Of a DNA stretch of 64,000 bases, positions 18,343 to 27,432 are shown one piece after another. Within the stretch, counting starts at the first letter, position 1. Every line of letters starts with the position of its first letter. The stretch comes from Chitinophagaceae bacterium UBA4857 (GTDB lineage: Bacteria > Bacteroidota > Bacteroidia > Chitinophagales > Chitinophagaceae): NCBI GenBank assembly GCA_002399735.1, contig DHEF01000056.1, forward strand, positions 1 to 64,000, in the 5' to 3' direction. Position numbers and translations under genes: made by a program. The notes under the pieces were generated by a model. It was not told the DNA's origin, searched no databases, and saw only the letters and a program-made list of their open reading frames with translations.

Positions 18343-18380
18343 AAATAAATAAGGCTTCGTTAACGAAGCCTTATTTATTT
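18343..18380. terminator. Bidirectional terminator, perfect 38-bp palindrome
   Basis: 19-bp perfect arms meeting at GTTAAC, rich in A at the left edge and T at the right edge, so it can terminate both the mutase gene and the convergent toxin gene. It overlaps the last bases of the toxin gene, including its stop codon. Confidence 0.85.
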
Positions 18381-18793
18381 ACTGTCATGTATTTTTCAAA
18401 AAAACTTTTACTGTTCATTACTTCCAACTCTGAAAAATAAAAGTCATCAATATCTTCTGTGATAATTACATGGCAATCGGCATATTTAGCAGCATAGTAT
18501 TCAATACCGTCTTCTAAATCATGTATAGCATTATTACCTAAAGCCAGTTGCATAATTTTATCGTTAACATCGGTTATAGAAATATTTTTTGCCAGAATAC
18601 GTAACTTTTCTCTGGCAGTAGCTTTACTTTTTTTTTGCGCAAAATAAAAAGCAATAGCCAAACAAAGTGGCGATGTGTAAACAATATACTTTGGGTTATT
18701 AACCAAACTTAATATGCGTGAAGCATAATCAAATAACGGGTACTCTTTATTAATAATAGCCACCAAAATATTAGCATCTAAAAACAAGCGCAT
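18371..18793 (-). CDS. PIN-domain toxin, VapC-like
   Basis: The 140-aa protein has the PIN nuclease layout: LFLDANILVA with D6 at the first strand, the acidic cluster D92/E94/D95 in HDLEDGIEYYAA, and a C-terminal acidic run in VIITEDIDDF (D114-D117). Such proteins are usually Mg-dependent endoribonucleases acting on tRNA or other RNA. The usual glutamate in the middle strand is not obvious (TSPLCLAIAF), as in other PIN proteins of this subgroup. It lies 3 nt downstream of its putative antitoxin. Whether it is active is unknown. Confidence 0.85.
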   Translation of the reverse strand: MRLFLDANILVAIINKEYPLFDYASRILSLVNNPKYIVYTSPLCLAIAFYFAQKKSKATAREKLRILAKNISITDVNDKIMQLALGNNAIHDLEDGIEYYAAKYADCHVIITEDIDDFYFSELEVMNSKSFFEKYMTVNK

Positions 18794-18796
18794 GTT

Positions 18797-19054
18797 TTAT
18801 TTTTTTGATTGGTAAAACTCATTGCGATCATCTTTGCGTTTTTTGGGTTTGCTAACATAAGTTGCTTCGCCTTCCGCAACCATATTTACCCAATCGGCAA
18901 TTGGGTATTCGTCAAATGATTTTACCGATGCTGAAGTAGCTTTTTGCAACAAAAACTCTACAAGGCGAGACAAACTAATATTGTTTTCCTCGGCAAATTT
19001 TTTAGCCTTTTCGGCTACATCTTTATTGAATGATAAGGTTACTTTGGCGTCCAT
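18797..19054 (-). CDS. Antitoxin of the PIN module, DUF6364-like
   Basis: The protein is 85 aa from the ATG at 19054 (MDAKVTLSFNKDVAEKAKKF); an upstream start would run into promoter-like sequence. The N-terminal pattern of a beta strand followed by helices (FNKDVAEKAKKFAEENNISL, then SRLVEFLLQK) resembles ribbon-helix-helix antitoxins of the DUF6364 group, which accompany PIN toxins in Bacteroidota. The C-terminal basic tail (SKPKKRKDDRNEF) would wrap the toxin. Canonical antitoxin-first order and a 3-nt gap support the pairing. Confidence 0.83.
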   Translation of the reverse strand: MDAKVTLSFNKDVAEKAKKFAEENNISLSRLVEFLLQKATSASVKSFDEYPIADWVNMVAEGEATYVSKPKKRKDDRNEFYQSKK

Positions 19055-19069
19055 GGCTAAATATTTTAC

Positions 19070-19077
19070 CAAATTTA
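19070..19077 (-). promoter_or_regulatory. -7 element of the toxin-antitoxin operon
   Basis: TAAATTTG on the minus strand, 15 nt before the antitoxin ATG; no clear -33 box. Confidence 0.45.
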
Positions 19078-19199
19078 CAAACAATACGTGTAACTTTAAA
19101 ATTCTATACGTATTTATTATTCATCCATATCTATATCTATTGTTTTCAAATAGTTATCAAAAAAGTTCCGGCATAACCGGAACATATACAACGCTTTAT

Positions 19200-19335
19200 C
19201 AATAGAATTAATATTGTTGAAGGGCTGCCCGATTGACAGCAGTAGCTGCAATGGTACGGTGGCCAAGTGGGAAGCAATTGCACCACTGCAGAAAGCGGGA
19301 GCAAAAGCTGATTAGTATTACTACAGCTGATAGCC
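19200..19335. repeat. Dispersed intergenic repeat copy
   Basis: Begins GAAGGGCTGCCCGATTGACA and ends GATTAGTATTACTACAGCTG followed by ATAGCCCC. The end matches the reverse complement of GGGGCTATCAGC(A/T)GTAGTAAT found at 46640 and 46746, and resembles 57072-57100. Confidence 0.6.
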
Positions 19336-19348
19336 CCAAACGAAAAAA

Positions 19349-21022
19349 TTACTTACCTGCTTTCCAACCATCTTTTAATCCAACGGTTTTATTAAATACC
19401 ATACCGCTGGTGCTGCTGTCTTTATCCAACACAAAATAACCTTTACGCACAAACTGAAAACGTTCGTCAAAATGCGCATTTTTTAAAGCAGGTTCGGCAT
19501 AGGCTGCACGAACTATTTTTAAAGAATCAGGATTAATATAGTCTTTAAAATCCCCTTCTTCAGATGATGGATCCTCTACTTTAAATAACCTGTCATACTC
19601 TCTTACTTCGGCAGTAATAGCATGTTTAACACTTACCCAATGTAAAGTGCCTTTAACATGTATGCCCGATGTATCGCTACCACTTTTACTTTCCGGTATG
19701 TAGGTGCAACGCAATTCCGTAACATTGCCTTCGGCATCTTTAATTACTTCCTCGCATTTAATAATGTAAGCACTTTTTAAACGCACCATTTGTCCGGGTG
19801 CCAGCCTGAAATATTTCTTTGGCGGATTTTCCATAAAGTCTTCCCGCTCAATATAAATTTCGTTGCTAAAAGGTATTTCACGAGTGCCGCCATTCGGGTC
19901 TTCCGGATTATTCTCGCTGGTTAAAATTTCTTCGCCATCCGCATCAGCATAGTTGGTAATAACCACTTTTACCGGATCAAAAACCACCATGCGGCGTAAA
20001 GCTCTTTTATTCAAATCTTCCCGTACAAAAAACTCCAGTAAGCTTATGTCAACCACATTATCACGTTTGGCAATACCAATACGGTCGCAAAACTCCCTGA
20101 TACTTTCGGGTGTATAACCACGTCTGCGCATACCGCTAATTGTAGGCATACGAGGGTCATCCCAACCGGCTACGTGTTTTTCATTCACCAGTTGCAACAA
20201 CTTACGTTTACTCATTACCGTATAAGTAAGGTTACGGCGGGCAAACTCATATTGGTGCGATGGATAAATTTCCAGTTTTTCAATTAACCAATCGTATAAC
20301 TCACGGTGTGGTACAAACTCAAGTGTACAAATACTGTGTGTAATTTTTTCAATTGAATCGCTTTGACCGTGTGCAAAATCGTACATAGGATAAATACACC
20401 ATGCATCGCCGGTACGGTGGTGGTGTGCATGTTTAATGCGGTACAACAATGGGTCACGCATTAACATATTTGGCGATGACATATCAACTTTTGCACGCAA
20501 TACTTTTTCGCCATCTTTATATTTTCCGGCACGCATACCGGCAAACAATTGCAGGTTTTCTTCAATACTTCGGTCAGCATACTCGTTTCGGCGACCTACT
20601 TGTGTAGGGGTGCCTTTTTGTTCGGCAATGGCTTCGCTGCTGCTATCGTCTACATAAGCCAGTCCTTTTTTAATTAAGGTAATAGCCATGTTGTACAACT
20701 GCTCAAAATAATCTGATGCATATAACTCGTTGGCCCATTCAAACCCAAGCCATTTAATATCATTTTTAATGCTCTCTACATATTCCGTGTCCTCAGTAAC
20801 AGGGTTCGTATCATCAAAACGCAGGTTGGTGTTACCGCCGTATTTTTTTGTTAAACCAAAATTTAAGCAAATACTGGTAGCATGGCCCATGTGCAGGTAG
20901 CCATTTGGCTCCGGTGGAAAACGGGTCATAATAGTTTTATACTTACCCGCTGCCAGATCGGCTTCTATAATTTCTTCTAAAAAATTTAAACTTCTTTCTT
21001 CCTTGTTAGCTGTTGTTGACAT
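19349..21022 (-). CDS. glnS: Glutaminyl-tRNA synthetase
   Basis: This is a class I aminoacyl-tRNA synthetase charging tRNA-Gln directly with glutamine. The HIGH-type motif reads PNGYLHMGH (HMGH at residues 44-47) and the KMSKS-type loop reads VMSKRKL near residue 270. FPPEPNG and DDTNP are typical of GlnRS rather than GluRS. The 557-aa length with a C-terminal anticodon-binding beta-barrel region is normal. I chose the ATG at 21022 because the alternative TTG at 21031 is part of the -7 promoter box TACCTTTG. Having GlnRS means the organism need not rely on the GatCAB route for Gln-tRNA. Confidence 0.96.
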   Translation of the reverse strand: MSTTANKEERSLNFLEEIIEADLAAGKYKTIMTRFPPEPNGYLHMGHATSICLNFGLTKKYGGNTNLRFDDTNPVTEDTEYVESIKNDIKWLGFEWANELYASDYFEQLYNMAITLIKKGLAYVDDSSSEAIAEQKGTPTQVGRRNEYADRSIEENLQLFAGMRAGKYKDGEKVLRAKVDMSSPNMLMRDPLLYRIKHAHHHRTGDAWCIYPMYDFAHGQSDSIEKITHSICTLEFVPHRELYDWLIEKLEIYPSHQYEFARRNLTYTVMSKRKLLQLVNEKHVAGWDDPRMPTISGMRRRGYTPESIREFCDRIGIAKRDNVVDISLLEFFVREDLNKRALRRMVVFDPVKVVITNYADADGEEILTSENNPEDPNGGTREIPFSNEIYIEREDFMENPPKKYFRLAPGQMVRLKSAYIIKCEEVIKDAEGNVTELRCTYIPESKSGSDTSGIHVKGTLHWVSVKHAITAEVREYDRLFKVEDPSSEEGDFKDYINPDSLKIVRAAYAEPALKNAHFDERFQFVRKGYFVLDKDSSTSGMVFNKTVGLKDGWKAGK

Positions 21023-21028
21023 AGTGTA

Positions 21029-21036
21029 CAAAGGTA
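21029..21036 (-). promoter_or_regulatory. -7 element of glnS (TACCTTTG)
   Basis: TACCTTTG on the minus strand ends six bases before the glnS ATG, implying a leaderless or almost leaderless mRNA. Confidence 0.6.
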
Positions 21037-21420
21037 AGCAACAAAAAGTATTGTTCTATCAGCAGTTACTATTTTATAACAACCGGTTTGTAATACATTT
21101 TTGGGAGTATCAGCAGTAGTAACTACGGTCAACTGCAGTTCCCGCATAACTGCGTTAGTAACCTTCGTAAAAGCAACTTTTGGTTGCTTTTTACTCGGTT
21201 ATGTTACAAGTCCGCCACAAAGCCTTGCACAAATCTTCAGCGGGCTTTTCACTGCAATAGGGCAGCCTTTTTTACAACAAAATATACCTCAGCAAAAAAT
21301 GCAAACGTTGTCATTAATTTAATCAAGCCTATAAAAATCTATTTCTTAAAAACTTCACTATCTTTAAAAGCTTACTTGTAATAGATAATTATTCACTATA
21401 AAATTTGATTGTTTTTTGCC
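21037..21420. repeat. Repeat-filled intergenic region
   Basis: No gene is visible. From 21101 the sequence GGGAGTATCAGCAGTAGTAA matches the dispersed repeat end, followed by degraded internal sequence to about 21300. An AAAAGCAA...TTGCTTTT hairpin lies at 21170-21192. It is flanked by AT-rich sequence leading to the next gene. Confidence 0.5.
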
Positions 21421-22830
21421 ATGTCTAAACTTCAAACTTCCCGCCGATCGTTTGTAAAACAAATAGCCGTTTTATCAACTGCGGCGTTTGTAGCGCCCAA
21501 TATTTTATCGGCCGGTAACAGAGTCGATAAAGTAAACCTTGCCTGTATTGGTATTGGTAACCGTGGTGCCGATATAATAACAGAATTACATAAAACGGGC
21601 TTAGCCAATATTGTTGCCCTTTGCGATGTAGATATGAATGCGCCGCATACACAAAAAATACTGGAACAATTTCCAAATGTTCCCCGTTATAAAGATTTCA
21701 GGAGCATGTTTGACAAAATGGGCTCCAGTATTGAAGCAGTTTCTATTGCCACACCCGACCATGCACATTTTCCGGCTACTATGATGGCGATGGCATTGGG
21801 TAAACATGTGTATGTAGAAAAACCTCTGGGACGCACGTTTCAGGAATGCGAATTACTATTAAAAGCGGCTAATAAATACCCAAAAGTGGTAACCCAAATG
21901 GGTAATCAGGGCCATTCGGAAGAAAACTATTTTCAGTTTAAAACCTGGAAAGAAGCCGGTGTTATAAAAGATGTAACTGCCATTACAGCCCACATGAATT
22001 TGCCACGCCGTTGGCATGGCTGGGATGTAAATATGAAATCTTTACCAGCCGCACAAACCATTCCCGATACATTGGACTGGAATGAATGGCTATCGGCAGT
22101 AAGCGAACATAATTTTAATAAGGATTATGTAAATGGGCAATGGCGTTGCTGGTACGACTTTGGTATGGGGGCTTTAGGCGATTGGGGAGCCCATATCTTA
22201 GATACTGCCCATGAGTTTTTAGAATTAGGTCTGCCGCACGAAGTAACACCCGTGAAGTTAGATGGACATAATCCTTTTTTCTTTCCCATGTCCTCTACCC
22301 TCTCATTTAAATTTGGCGCCCGTAAAAATATGCCGGCTGTTGAAGTAAAATGGTACGATGGTGTAAATAATTTACCACCTATACCACAAGGTTATGGAGT
22401 ATCAGGCTTAGACCCGAATATTCCCGCCCCAAGTACCGGTGCATTGCAACCGGCAAAATTAAATCCGGGTAAAATTATTTACAGCAAGGACTTGACTTTT
22501 AAAGGTGGTTCGCATGGTAGTCCTTTACATATTATACCCGAGGCAAAGGCCAAGGATATGAAAGCAGGTTTACCGGAGGTCCCGAAAAGTCCGTCTAACC
22601 ATTTTAAAAACTTTTTACAGGCTTGTATGGGTAAAGAAAAAACCCGTTCACCGTTTGATATTGCTGTACCATTATGCCAGGTGTTTAACCTTGGTGTATT
22701 GGCTCAACAATTAAATGTGCCATTGGCTTTTGATACCAAGACCCATAAAATTACCAATAATAAAACGGCTAATGCTTTATTAGCAGGCCCTGCACCACGT
22801 AAAGGTTGGGAGCAGTATTATAAAGTGTAA
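21421..22830 (+). CDS. Gfo/Idh/MocA-family oxidoreductase with Tat signal
   Basis: The protein (469 aa from the ATG at 21421) starts with a twin-arginine signal (SRRSFVKQIAVLSTAAFVA), so it is exported folded, probably with bound NAD(P). The Rossmann region reads VNLACIGIGNRGAD, and the catalytic Lys is K134 in VEKPLG. Related periplasmic enzymes oxidise sugars or glycosides, often at C3. The next gene encodes a DUF1080 (3-keto-disaccharide hydrolase family) protein, which fits a keto-sugar route. Substrate is unknown. A start at 21409 would add four residues before the signal and is less likely. Confidence 0.9.
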   Translation: MSKLQTSRRSFVKQIAVLSTAAFVAPNILSAGNRVDKVNLACIGIGNRGADIITELHKTGLANIVALCDVDMNAPHTQKILEQFPNVPRYKDFRSMFDKMGSSIEAVSIATPDHAHFPATMMAMALGKHVYVEKPLGRTFQECELLLKAANKYPKVVTQMGNQGHSEENYFQFKTWKEAGVIKDVTAITAHMNLPRRWHGWDVNMKSLPAAQTIPDTLDWNEWLSAVSEHNFNKDYVNGQWRCWYDFGMGALGDWGAHILDTAHEFLELGLPHEVTPVKLDGHNPFFFPMSSTLSFKFGARKNMPAVEVKWYDGVNNLPPIPQGYGVSGLDPNIPAPSTGALQPAKLNPGKIIYSKDLTFKGGSHGSPLHIIPEAKAKDMKAGLPEVPKSPSNHFKNFLQACMGKEKTRSPFDIAVPLCQVFNLGVLAQQLNVPLAFDTKTHKITNNKTANALLAGPAPRKGWEQYYKV

Positions 22831-22857
22831 AGACAATTTGTTGATTGGATGATAAAA

Positions 22858-22976
22858 ATCTCAGATCTGAGATCTAAGATTGATAGTTAGACCGCTGGCA
22901 CGATGCCCAATAGAATTATTGAACGATGCAGTGAGTGACACAACAGACGGTGCCAGTAGTACTGCAGCCGGTAACA
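22858..22976 (+). repeat. GATCT palindrome plus dispersed repeat copy
   Basis: ATCTCAGATCTGAGAT at 22858-22873 is a perfect palindrome related to the one at 3170-3193. It is followed, as there, by a repeat-family copy (22891-22976) containing GCCCAATAGAATTATTGAAC, GTGAGTGACACAAC and CCAGTAGTACTGCAG. Confidence 0.65.
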
Positions 22977-23007
22977 AAAAAATAAACAACTAATAAAAAG
23001 GATGTTG

Positions 23008-24357
23008 ATGAAAAAAGTATTTTTTCTTTTAGTAGCAATACAAACAGTTACATTATTGCAAGCACAAAATGGCTGGCAGAATTTGTTTAACGGAAAAGAT
23101 TTAAGTGGCTGGATGCCATTAAACGGCAAAGCGCCATTTGAAGTAATAAATGGTGAAATAGTTGGTACCACGGTACATAAACAACCGAATTCGTTTTTAG
23201 CTACCGAAAAAAACTACGGCGATTTTATATTGGAGTTTGAGTTTTTTGTTGACAACACCATTAACTCGGGAGTACAATTTAGAAGCCTGAGTACGGACAG
23301 TTATCAAAAAGGTCGTGTGCATGGGTATCAGTTTGAAATTGACCCATCGGATCGAGGATGGTCGGGCGGTGTATATGATGAAGCAAGACGTGGTTGGTTA
23401 TACACTACCGAAATTAATGCGCCGGCTAAAAAAGCATTTAAAAATAATGTGTGGAATAAAGCCCGTATTGAATGCATTGGCAGCACCATACGTACATGGA
23501 TTAATAATATACCGGTTTCGCATGTGATTGATGATATGACCAAAGAAGGTTTTATTGCTTTACAGGTACATTCTATTGGTGAAAAAGATGAAGCTGGCAA
23601 ACAAATTAAATGGAAAAATATTCGTATCAAAACCGGTAAAATAACTCCGCAGCCTTACGATAAAATTTTTGTGGTAAATTTAATTCCCAACAATGTTTCG
23701 GCACAGGAACAAAAAAACGGTTACAGTTTATTATGGGATGGCAAAACCACCAATGGTTGGCGTGGTGCCTATAAAACCACTTTTCCTGCAAAGGGCTGGA
23801 GTGTTGCTGATGGAGAATTAAAAGTGGTTAAAGCGGATGGTGGAGAATCTACCAACGGTGGCGATATTGTTACTGTAAAAAAATACAGTGCTTTTGAGTT
23901 ACAATTTGATTTTAAATTAACGAAAGCAGCTAATAGCGGTGTTAAATATTTTGTTACAGAAAGTGAAGGCAATAAAGGATCGGCCATTGGTTTAGAGTAT
24001 CAATTATTAGACGATGCCGAACACCCTGATGCTAAAATGGGGAGAAACGGAAACAGAACGCTTGCATCTTTGTATGATTTAATAACTTCTGACAAGAATG
24101 ACAAAGCCCGAAAAAAGATTGGTGAGTGGAATCAGGGTGTTTTGCGTGTGTACCCTGATAACCGTGTAGAGCACTGGTTAAACGGTTTTTTGGTAACCAG
24201 TTACATCCGAGGATCAAAGGAATACAACGATTTAGTAGCCATAAGTAAGTATAAAGACTGGGAAAACTTTGGCATGGCCAAAGAAGGACATATTCTATTG
24301 CAAGACCATGGCGATGCGGTTTCTTTCAGAAGCATTAAAATTAAACCGCTGAAATAG
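23008..24357 (+). CDS. Double DUF1080 (3-keto-disaccharide hydrolase family) secreted protein
   Basis: A 449-aa exported protein (signal MKKVFFLLVAIQTVTLLQAQ) with two concanavalin-like DUF1080 domains. The first spans about residues 22-210 (NLFNGKDLSGWMPLNGKAPF, NSGVQFRS, YQFEIDPSDRGWSGGVYDE); the second spans about 240-448 (LLWDGKTTNGWRGAYKTTFP, NSGVKYFVTE, GLEYQLLDDAEHPDAK). The family includes hydrolases of 3-keto-glycosides. Pairing with the preceding Gfo/Idh protein supports joint action on a glycoside. The ATG at 23008 was chosen over 23002 because it has better spacing to the upstream AAAAGGA. Confidence 0.88.
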   Translation: MKKVFFLLVAIQTVTLLQAQNGWQNLFNGKDLSGWMPLNGKAPFEVINGEIVGTTVHKQPNSFLATEKNYGDFILEFEFFVDNTINSGVQFRSLSTDSYQKGRVHGYQFEIDPSDRGWSGGVYDEARRGWLYTTEINAPAKKAFKNNVWNKARIECIGSTIRTWINNIPVSHVIDDMTKEGFIALQVHSIGEKDEAGKQIKWKNIRIKTGKITPQPYDKIFVVNLIPNNVSAQEQKNGYSLLWDGKTTNGWRGAYKTTFPAKGWSVADGELKVVKADGGESTNGGDIVTVKKYSAFELQFDFKLTKAANSGVKYFVTESEGNKGSAIGLEYQLLDDAEHPDAKMGRNGNRTLASLYDLITSDKNDKARKKIGEWNQGVLRVYPDNRVEHWLNGFLVTSYIRGSKEYNDLVAISKYKDWENFGMAKEGHILLQDHGDAVSFRSIKIKPLK

Positions 24358-24367
24358 TTTGGGCGGT

Positions 24368-24375
24368 TAACTTTG
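24368..24375 (+). promoter_or_regulatory. -7 element (TAACTTTG) close to start
   Basis: TAACTTTG ends four bases before the ATG at 24380, the same close spacing as at sufB, glnS and pyrE. Confidence 0.55.
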
Positions 24376-24379
24376 CAGT

Positions 24380-26071
24380 ATGTCCAAGATATTACTGAGT
24401 ACCTTAAACGCAAAATACATTCACCTGAACCTGGCTATTCGTATTTTATACGATTTAAATAAAGATCAGGAAGGACTAAGCTGGCATGAGTTTACCATTA
24501 AATCCCCCATTGATGAGATTGTAGACCATTGTGCAGCCTTTGATGTAATTTGTTTTAGCTGTTATATCTGGAACATTACTCCTACGCTTAAAGCTGCCGA
24601 AGCTATTAAGGCAAAACATCCGCATATAAAAATTTTACTGGGCGGCCCCGAAGTAAGTTATGAATGGGAACAGGTAATTGCGCAGGATTGTGTTGATTAT
24701 ATTATTGTTGGCGAAGGTGAAATACCTTTTACCAAATTTGTAAAAAACTTCCCGCTTGTAAATAATGTACCTAACCTTATTTATAAAACTTACGAAAGTG
24801 ACGATACCATCGGGCATATACACTACAACAAACAAGATGTTGGTTTTGATGTAAAGGAATTTGAAAACCGCAATCCTTACCAGTACGATGATCCAACTAC
24901 TTTAGCACATAAGGTTAGTTATATTGAAACAAGCCGTGGTTGCCCTTATAAATGTTCCTTTTGCTTGGCCAGCCTGGATAATAAAGTCCGTTACTTGCCC
25001 ATGCAAACCATTAAGGATAATTTATTATACTTAATGCAGCATGGCAGAGTAGTTAAATTTTTAGACAGAACTTTTAATATTAAGAAAGATTTTACACTGG
25101 AGCTTTTCCAGTTTATATTGGATAACCACCGTCCGGGAAATGTTTTTCAGTTTGAAATTACAGCCGATATAGTTCATCCCGATATTATTGCTTTTATCAA
25201 TGAAAAAGTACCAACCGGTCTTTTCCGTTTTGAAATTGGTATACAAACCGTAAACCAGCAAAGTAACCTGGAGGTGAGCCGTAAACAAAACTTTGAAAAA
25301 ACCAGTAAGGTAATTAAGGCCATGGACGACCGCATTGAAATGCACCTTGACTTAATTGTTGGGTTGCCTTTAGAATACTGGAATGATTTGAAGTTTAGTT
25401 TTGAAAGTGTATTCAAATTATTCCCACCGGAATTACAACTTGGCTTTTTAAAGTTTTTAAAAGGCACGCCGGTACGTGAAAAGTATGAACAATACGGTTA
25501 CGAATTTGACCCGCTACCACCCTACCAGATTATTAAAAGTAATTTCTTAAGCGAGCAGGAACTGCATGACATTACCTTATTGGAGCATGCCTTAGAAGTA
25601 TATTGGAATAAAAAAAGAGCTTGCCATACACTACGTTATATTACTACCAATTACAGCATATTTGAATTTTTATTGGGTTTAGGTAAACTGTTTGCCGAAA
25701 GGCACAGCCTGCACCGTTATAATATTAATGATGTATTTATTGTACTAAAAGAATTTATTGATAATAATTATGTCCAGGATCCAATTGTAGCATCCATGTT
25801 AGCATTGGATTACTACACATATTTTACGGTTAAACCTAAAGACATTGGATTGGCTATACTGGATAAAAAAGCAACCAATCAGTTTGTGATTAACCACTCG
25901 CTAAACCACCATAAAAACAGGTACATAGTTATGCCGGTTTACTTTGATGTATATACCTATAAACAAAGTAAAGAAATGTTGCCGGCAAACGAAATCATGG
26001 TGATTGAATATAACAATACAGAGAAAGGTGTTTGTGTTTTCCCGCATATTATACAAAAACAACTGGCTTAG
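24380..26071 (+). CDS. B12-binding radical SAM protein with DUF4080 C-terminus
   Basis: The 563-aa protein has an N-terminal cobalamin-binding-like region (CFSCYIWNITPTLKAAEAIK, ILLGGPEVSYEWE, GEGEIPF) and a radical SAM core whose 4Fe-4S ligands are C188, C192 and C195 in RGCPYKCSFC. The C-terminal third matches DUF4080 (KFLKGTPVREKYEQYGYEF, then LLEHALEVYWN). Substrate is unknown; relatives are often annotated as tRNA- or metabolite-modifying, without proof. The stop overlaps the stop of the convergent Gfo/Idh gene by four bases, with no terminator between. Confidence 0.9.
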   Translation: MSKILLSTLNAKYIHLNLAIRILYDLNKDQEGLSWHEFTIKSPIDEIVDHCAAFDVICFSCYIWNITPTLKAAEAIKAKHPHIKILLGGPEVSYEWEQVIAQDCVDYIIVGEGEIPFTKFVKNFPLVNNVPNLIYKTYESDDTIGHIHYNKQDVGFDVKEFENRNPYQYDDPTTLAHKVSYIETSRGCPYKCSFCLASLDNKVRYLPMQTIKDNLLYLMQHGRVVKFLDRTFNIKKDFTLELFQFILDNHRPGNVFQFEITADIVHPDIIAFINEKVPTGLFRFEIGIQTVNQQSNLEVSRKQNFEKTSKVIKAMDDRIEMHLDLIVGLPLEYWNDLKFSFESVFKLFPPELQLGFLKFLKGTPVREKYEQYGYEFDPLPPYQIIKSNFLSEQELHDITLLEHALEVYWNKKRACHTLRYITTNYSIFEFLLGLGKLFAERHSLHRYNINDVFIVLKEFIDNNYVQDPIVASMLALDYYTYFTVKPKDIGLAILDKKATNQFVINHSLNHHKNRYIVMPVYFDVYTYKQSKEMLPANEIMVIEYNNTEKGVCVFPHIIQKQLA

Positions 26072-27051
26072 TGTGGCTTTGTTATTGCATCAAGCCACTG
26101 CATAATAACTATCCCTTCTTCACCACTACAGGGGTTATCAGCCATATCCAAAAAATATTGTACTACTTTTTCAATCATAGGTTGTTGTACATGTTGTAAT
26201 GCATGAAATTCGTACACTTGTTGCATACCGTTTACGTTTAATGTAATGGGGGCTGTTTTAAAAAAACTAAAACTCAACTTGCCATTTTCACCTATTATTT
26301 CGCAGGTATCCTCTTCGTTAATATTGGCAACACTAAAACACCAGTTACCCTGAAAAAGAATATTTTTTTCAAATAAAATACTTCCGGTTACCATATCATC
26401 GGCCGCATATATACCCGCTTGATTAGTAGCTATACCTTGCACTGATTTTGCGTTACCAAGCAGGTAATATAAAATATCCAGTTGGTGTGGTGCCAAATCA
26501 TGAAACAAACCACCACCGGCTATAGCAGTATTAACCCGCCACGATGTTTTATTAATACTTAATTGCCCGGTTGTCAATCTTTTTTTTATCATTGATAATT
26601 TAACCAAGCGTATATCTCCTAAAATATTACTATCAATTATTTCTTTTAACTGTAGGTATAATGGTTGCTGTCTTCTGTAATGCGCTACAACCAATTTTAC
26701 ATTACTTTCATTTGCGGCTTTTGTTATTTTAATGGCCGATGCTGTGTTTAATGTCATCGGCTTCTCTACATAAACCGGTTTACCCGCAGCAATAGCGGCC
26801 AAACTATATGCTTCGTGTGAATCTGGCGGTGTAGCAATGTAAATGGCATTAATATCAGGGTCATCTATCAATCCTTGTGCATCGGTGTAATATTTAGGTA
26901 CACCGTGGCGCATGGCATAATCTTTCACTTTTGCAGCATCCCTCCGCATAACTGCTACTAGCTTTGATTGTCCTACTTTATTAAAAGCAGGCCCACTCTT
27001 TACTTCGGTTACATCGCCGCATCCGATTATTCCCCAATTAATTTGCTGCAT
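26068..27051 (-). CDS. Cytoplasmic Gfo/Idh/MocA-family oxidoreductase
   Basis: The protein is 327 aa from the ATG at 27051 (MQQINWGIIGCGDVTEVKSG), with no signal peptide, so it is cytoplasmic. NAD(P)-binding GxGxxxE-like motif at residues 8-16 and catalytic K97 in VEKPMT. The C-terminal half carries HDLAPHQLDILYYLLG, which fits the substrate-binding domain. Probably a sugar or inositol dehydrogenase or a biliverdin-reductase-like enzyme; the substrate cannot be read from sequence. A longer start at 27069 would place the promoter's TATATTTG box only a few bases away. Confidence 0.88.
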   Translation of the reverse strand: MQQINWGIIGCGDVTEVKSGPAFNKVGQSKLVAVMRRDAAKVKDYAMRHGVPKYYTDAQGLIDDPDINAIYIATPPDSHEAYSLAAIAAGKPVYVEKPMTLNTASAIKITKAANESNVKLVVAHYRRQQPLYLQLKEIIDSNILGDIRLVKLSMIKKRLTTGQLSINKTSWRVNTAIAGGGLFHDLAPHQLDILYYLLGNAKSVQGIATNQAGIYAADDMVTGSILFEKNILFQGNWCFSVANINEEDTCEIIGENGKLSFSFFKTAPITLNVNGMQQVYEFHALQHVQQPMIEKVVQYFLDMADNPCSGEEGIVIMQWLDAITKPH

Positions 27052-27432
27052 AAAAAAGTTTACTAACAAATATAGTTCCTTGCTTGTTTTATTTGGTAAT
27101 ATGTTAAATATCGGCTAGTTTTTTATGCTATCAGCAACAGTAATTCTAATCAGCCCTAAATCCCTAAAGGGACTTTAAAGTCCTAGTATATTGGATTTAT
27201 TTGGTTACGAGCGTCCCACCGCTGATTGAACTTTACTTGCGCACTCTTCAACAGCATATCGCTAATCAGCAAGAGAAGTCCGAAAACCCATAAGTAGTAG
27301 GCAATACTCAAATATTCAATATAAAATCTTCAATACTTCCCTGCTTTGCCATTAGTCACATTATCCACGGTAAGCTAATTATATTGTTTATATTTGAAAA
27401 CCCCAAATCAATTGATTTATAACGAAATATTT
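27052..27432. repeat. Repeat-filled divergent intergenic region
   Basis: No gene is visible. -7 boxes for both directions lie at 27067-27074 (minus, TATATTTG) and 27389-27396 (plus, TATATTTG). Between them, 27125-27300 holds a dispersed-repeat copy beginning CTATCAGCAACAGTAATTCT and containing a GCGTCCCACCGCTGATTGAA variant and CAACAGCATATCGCTAATCA. The latter string recurs at 62876-62896. Confidence 0.6.
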
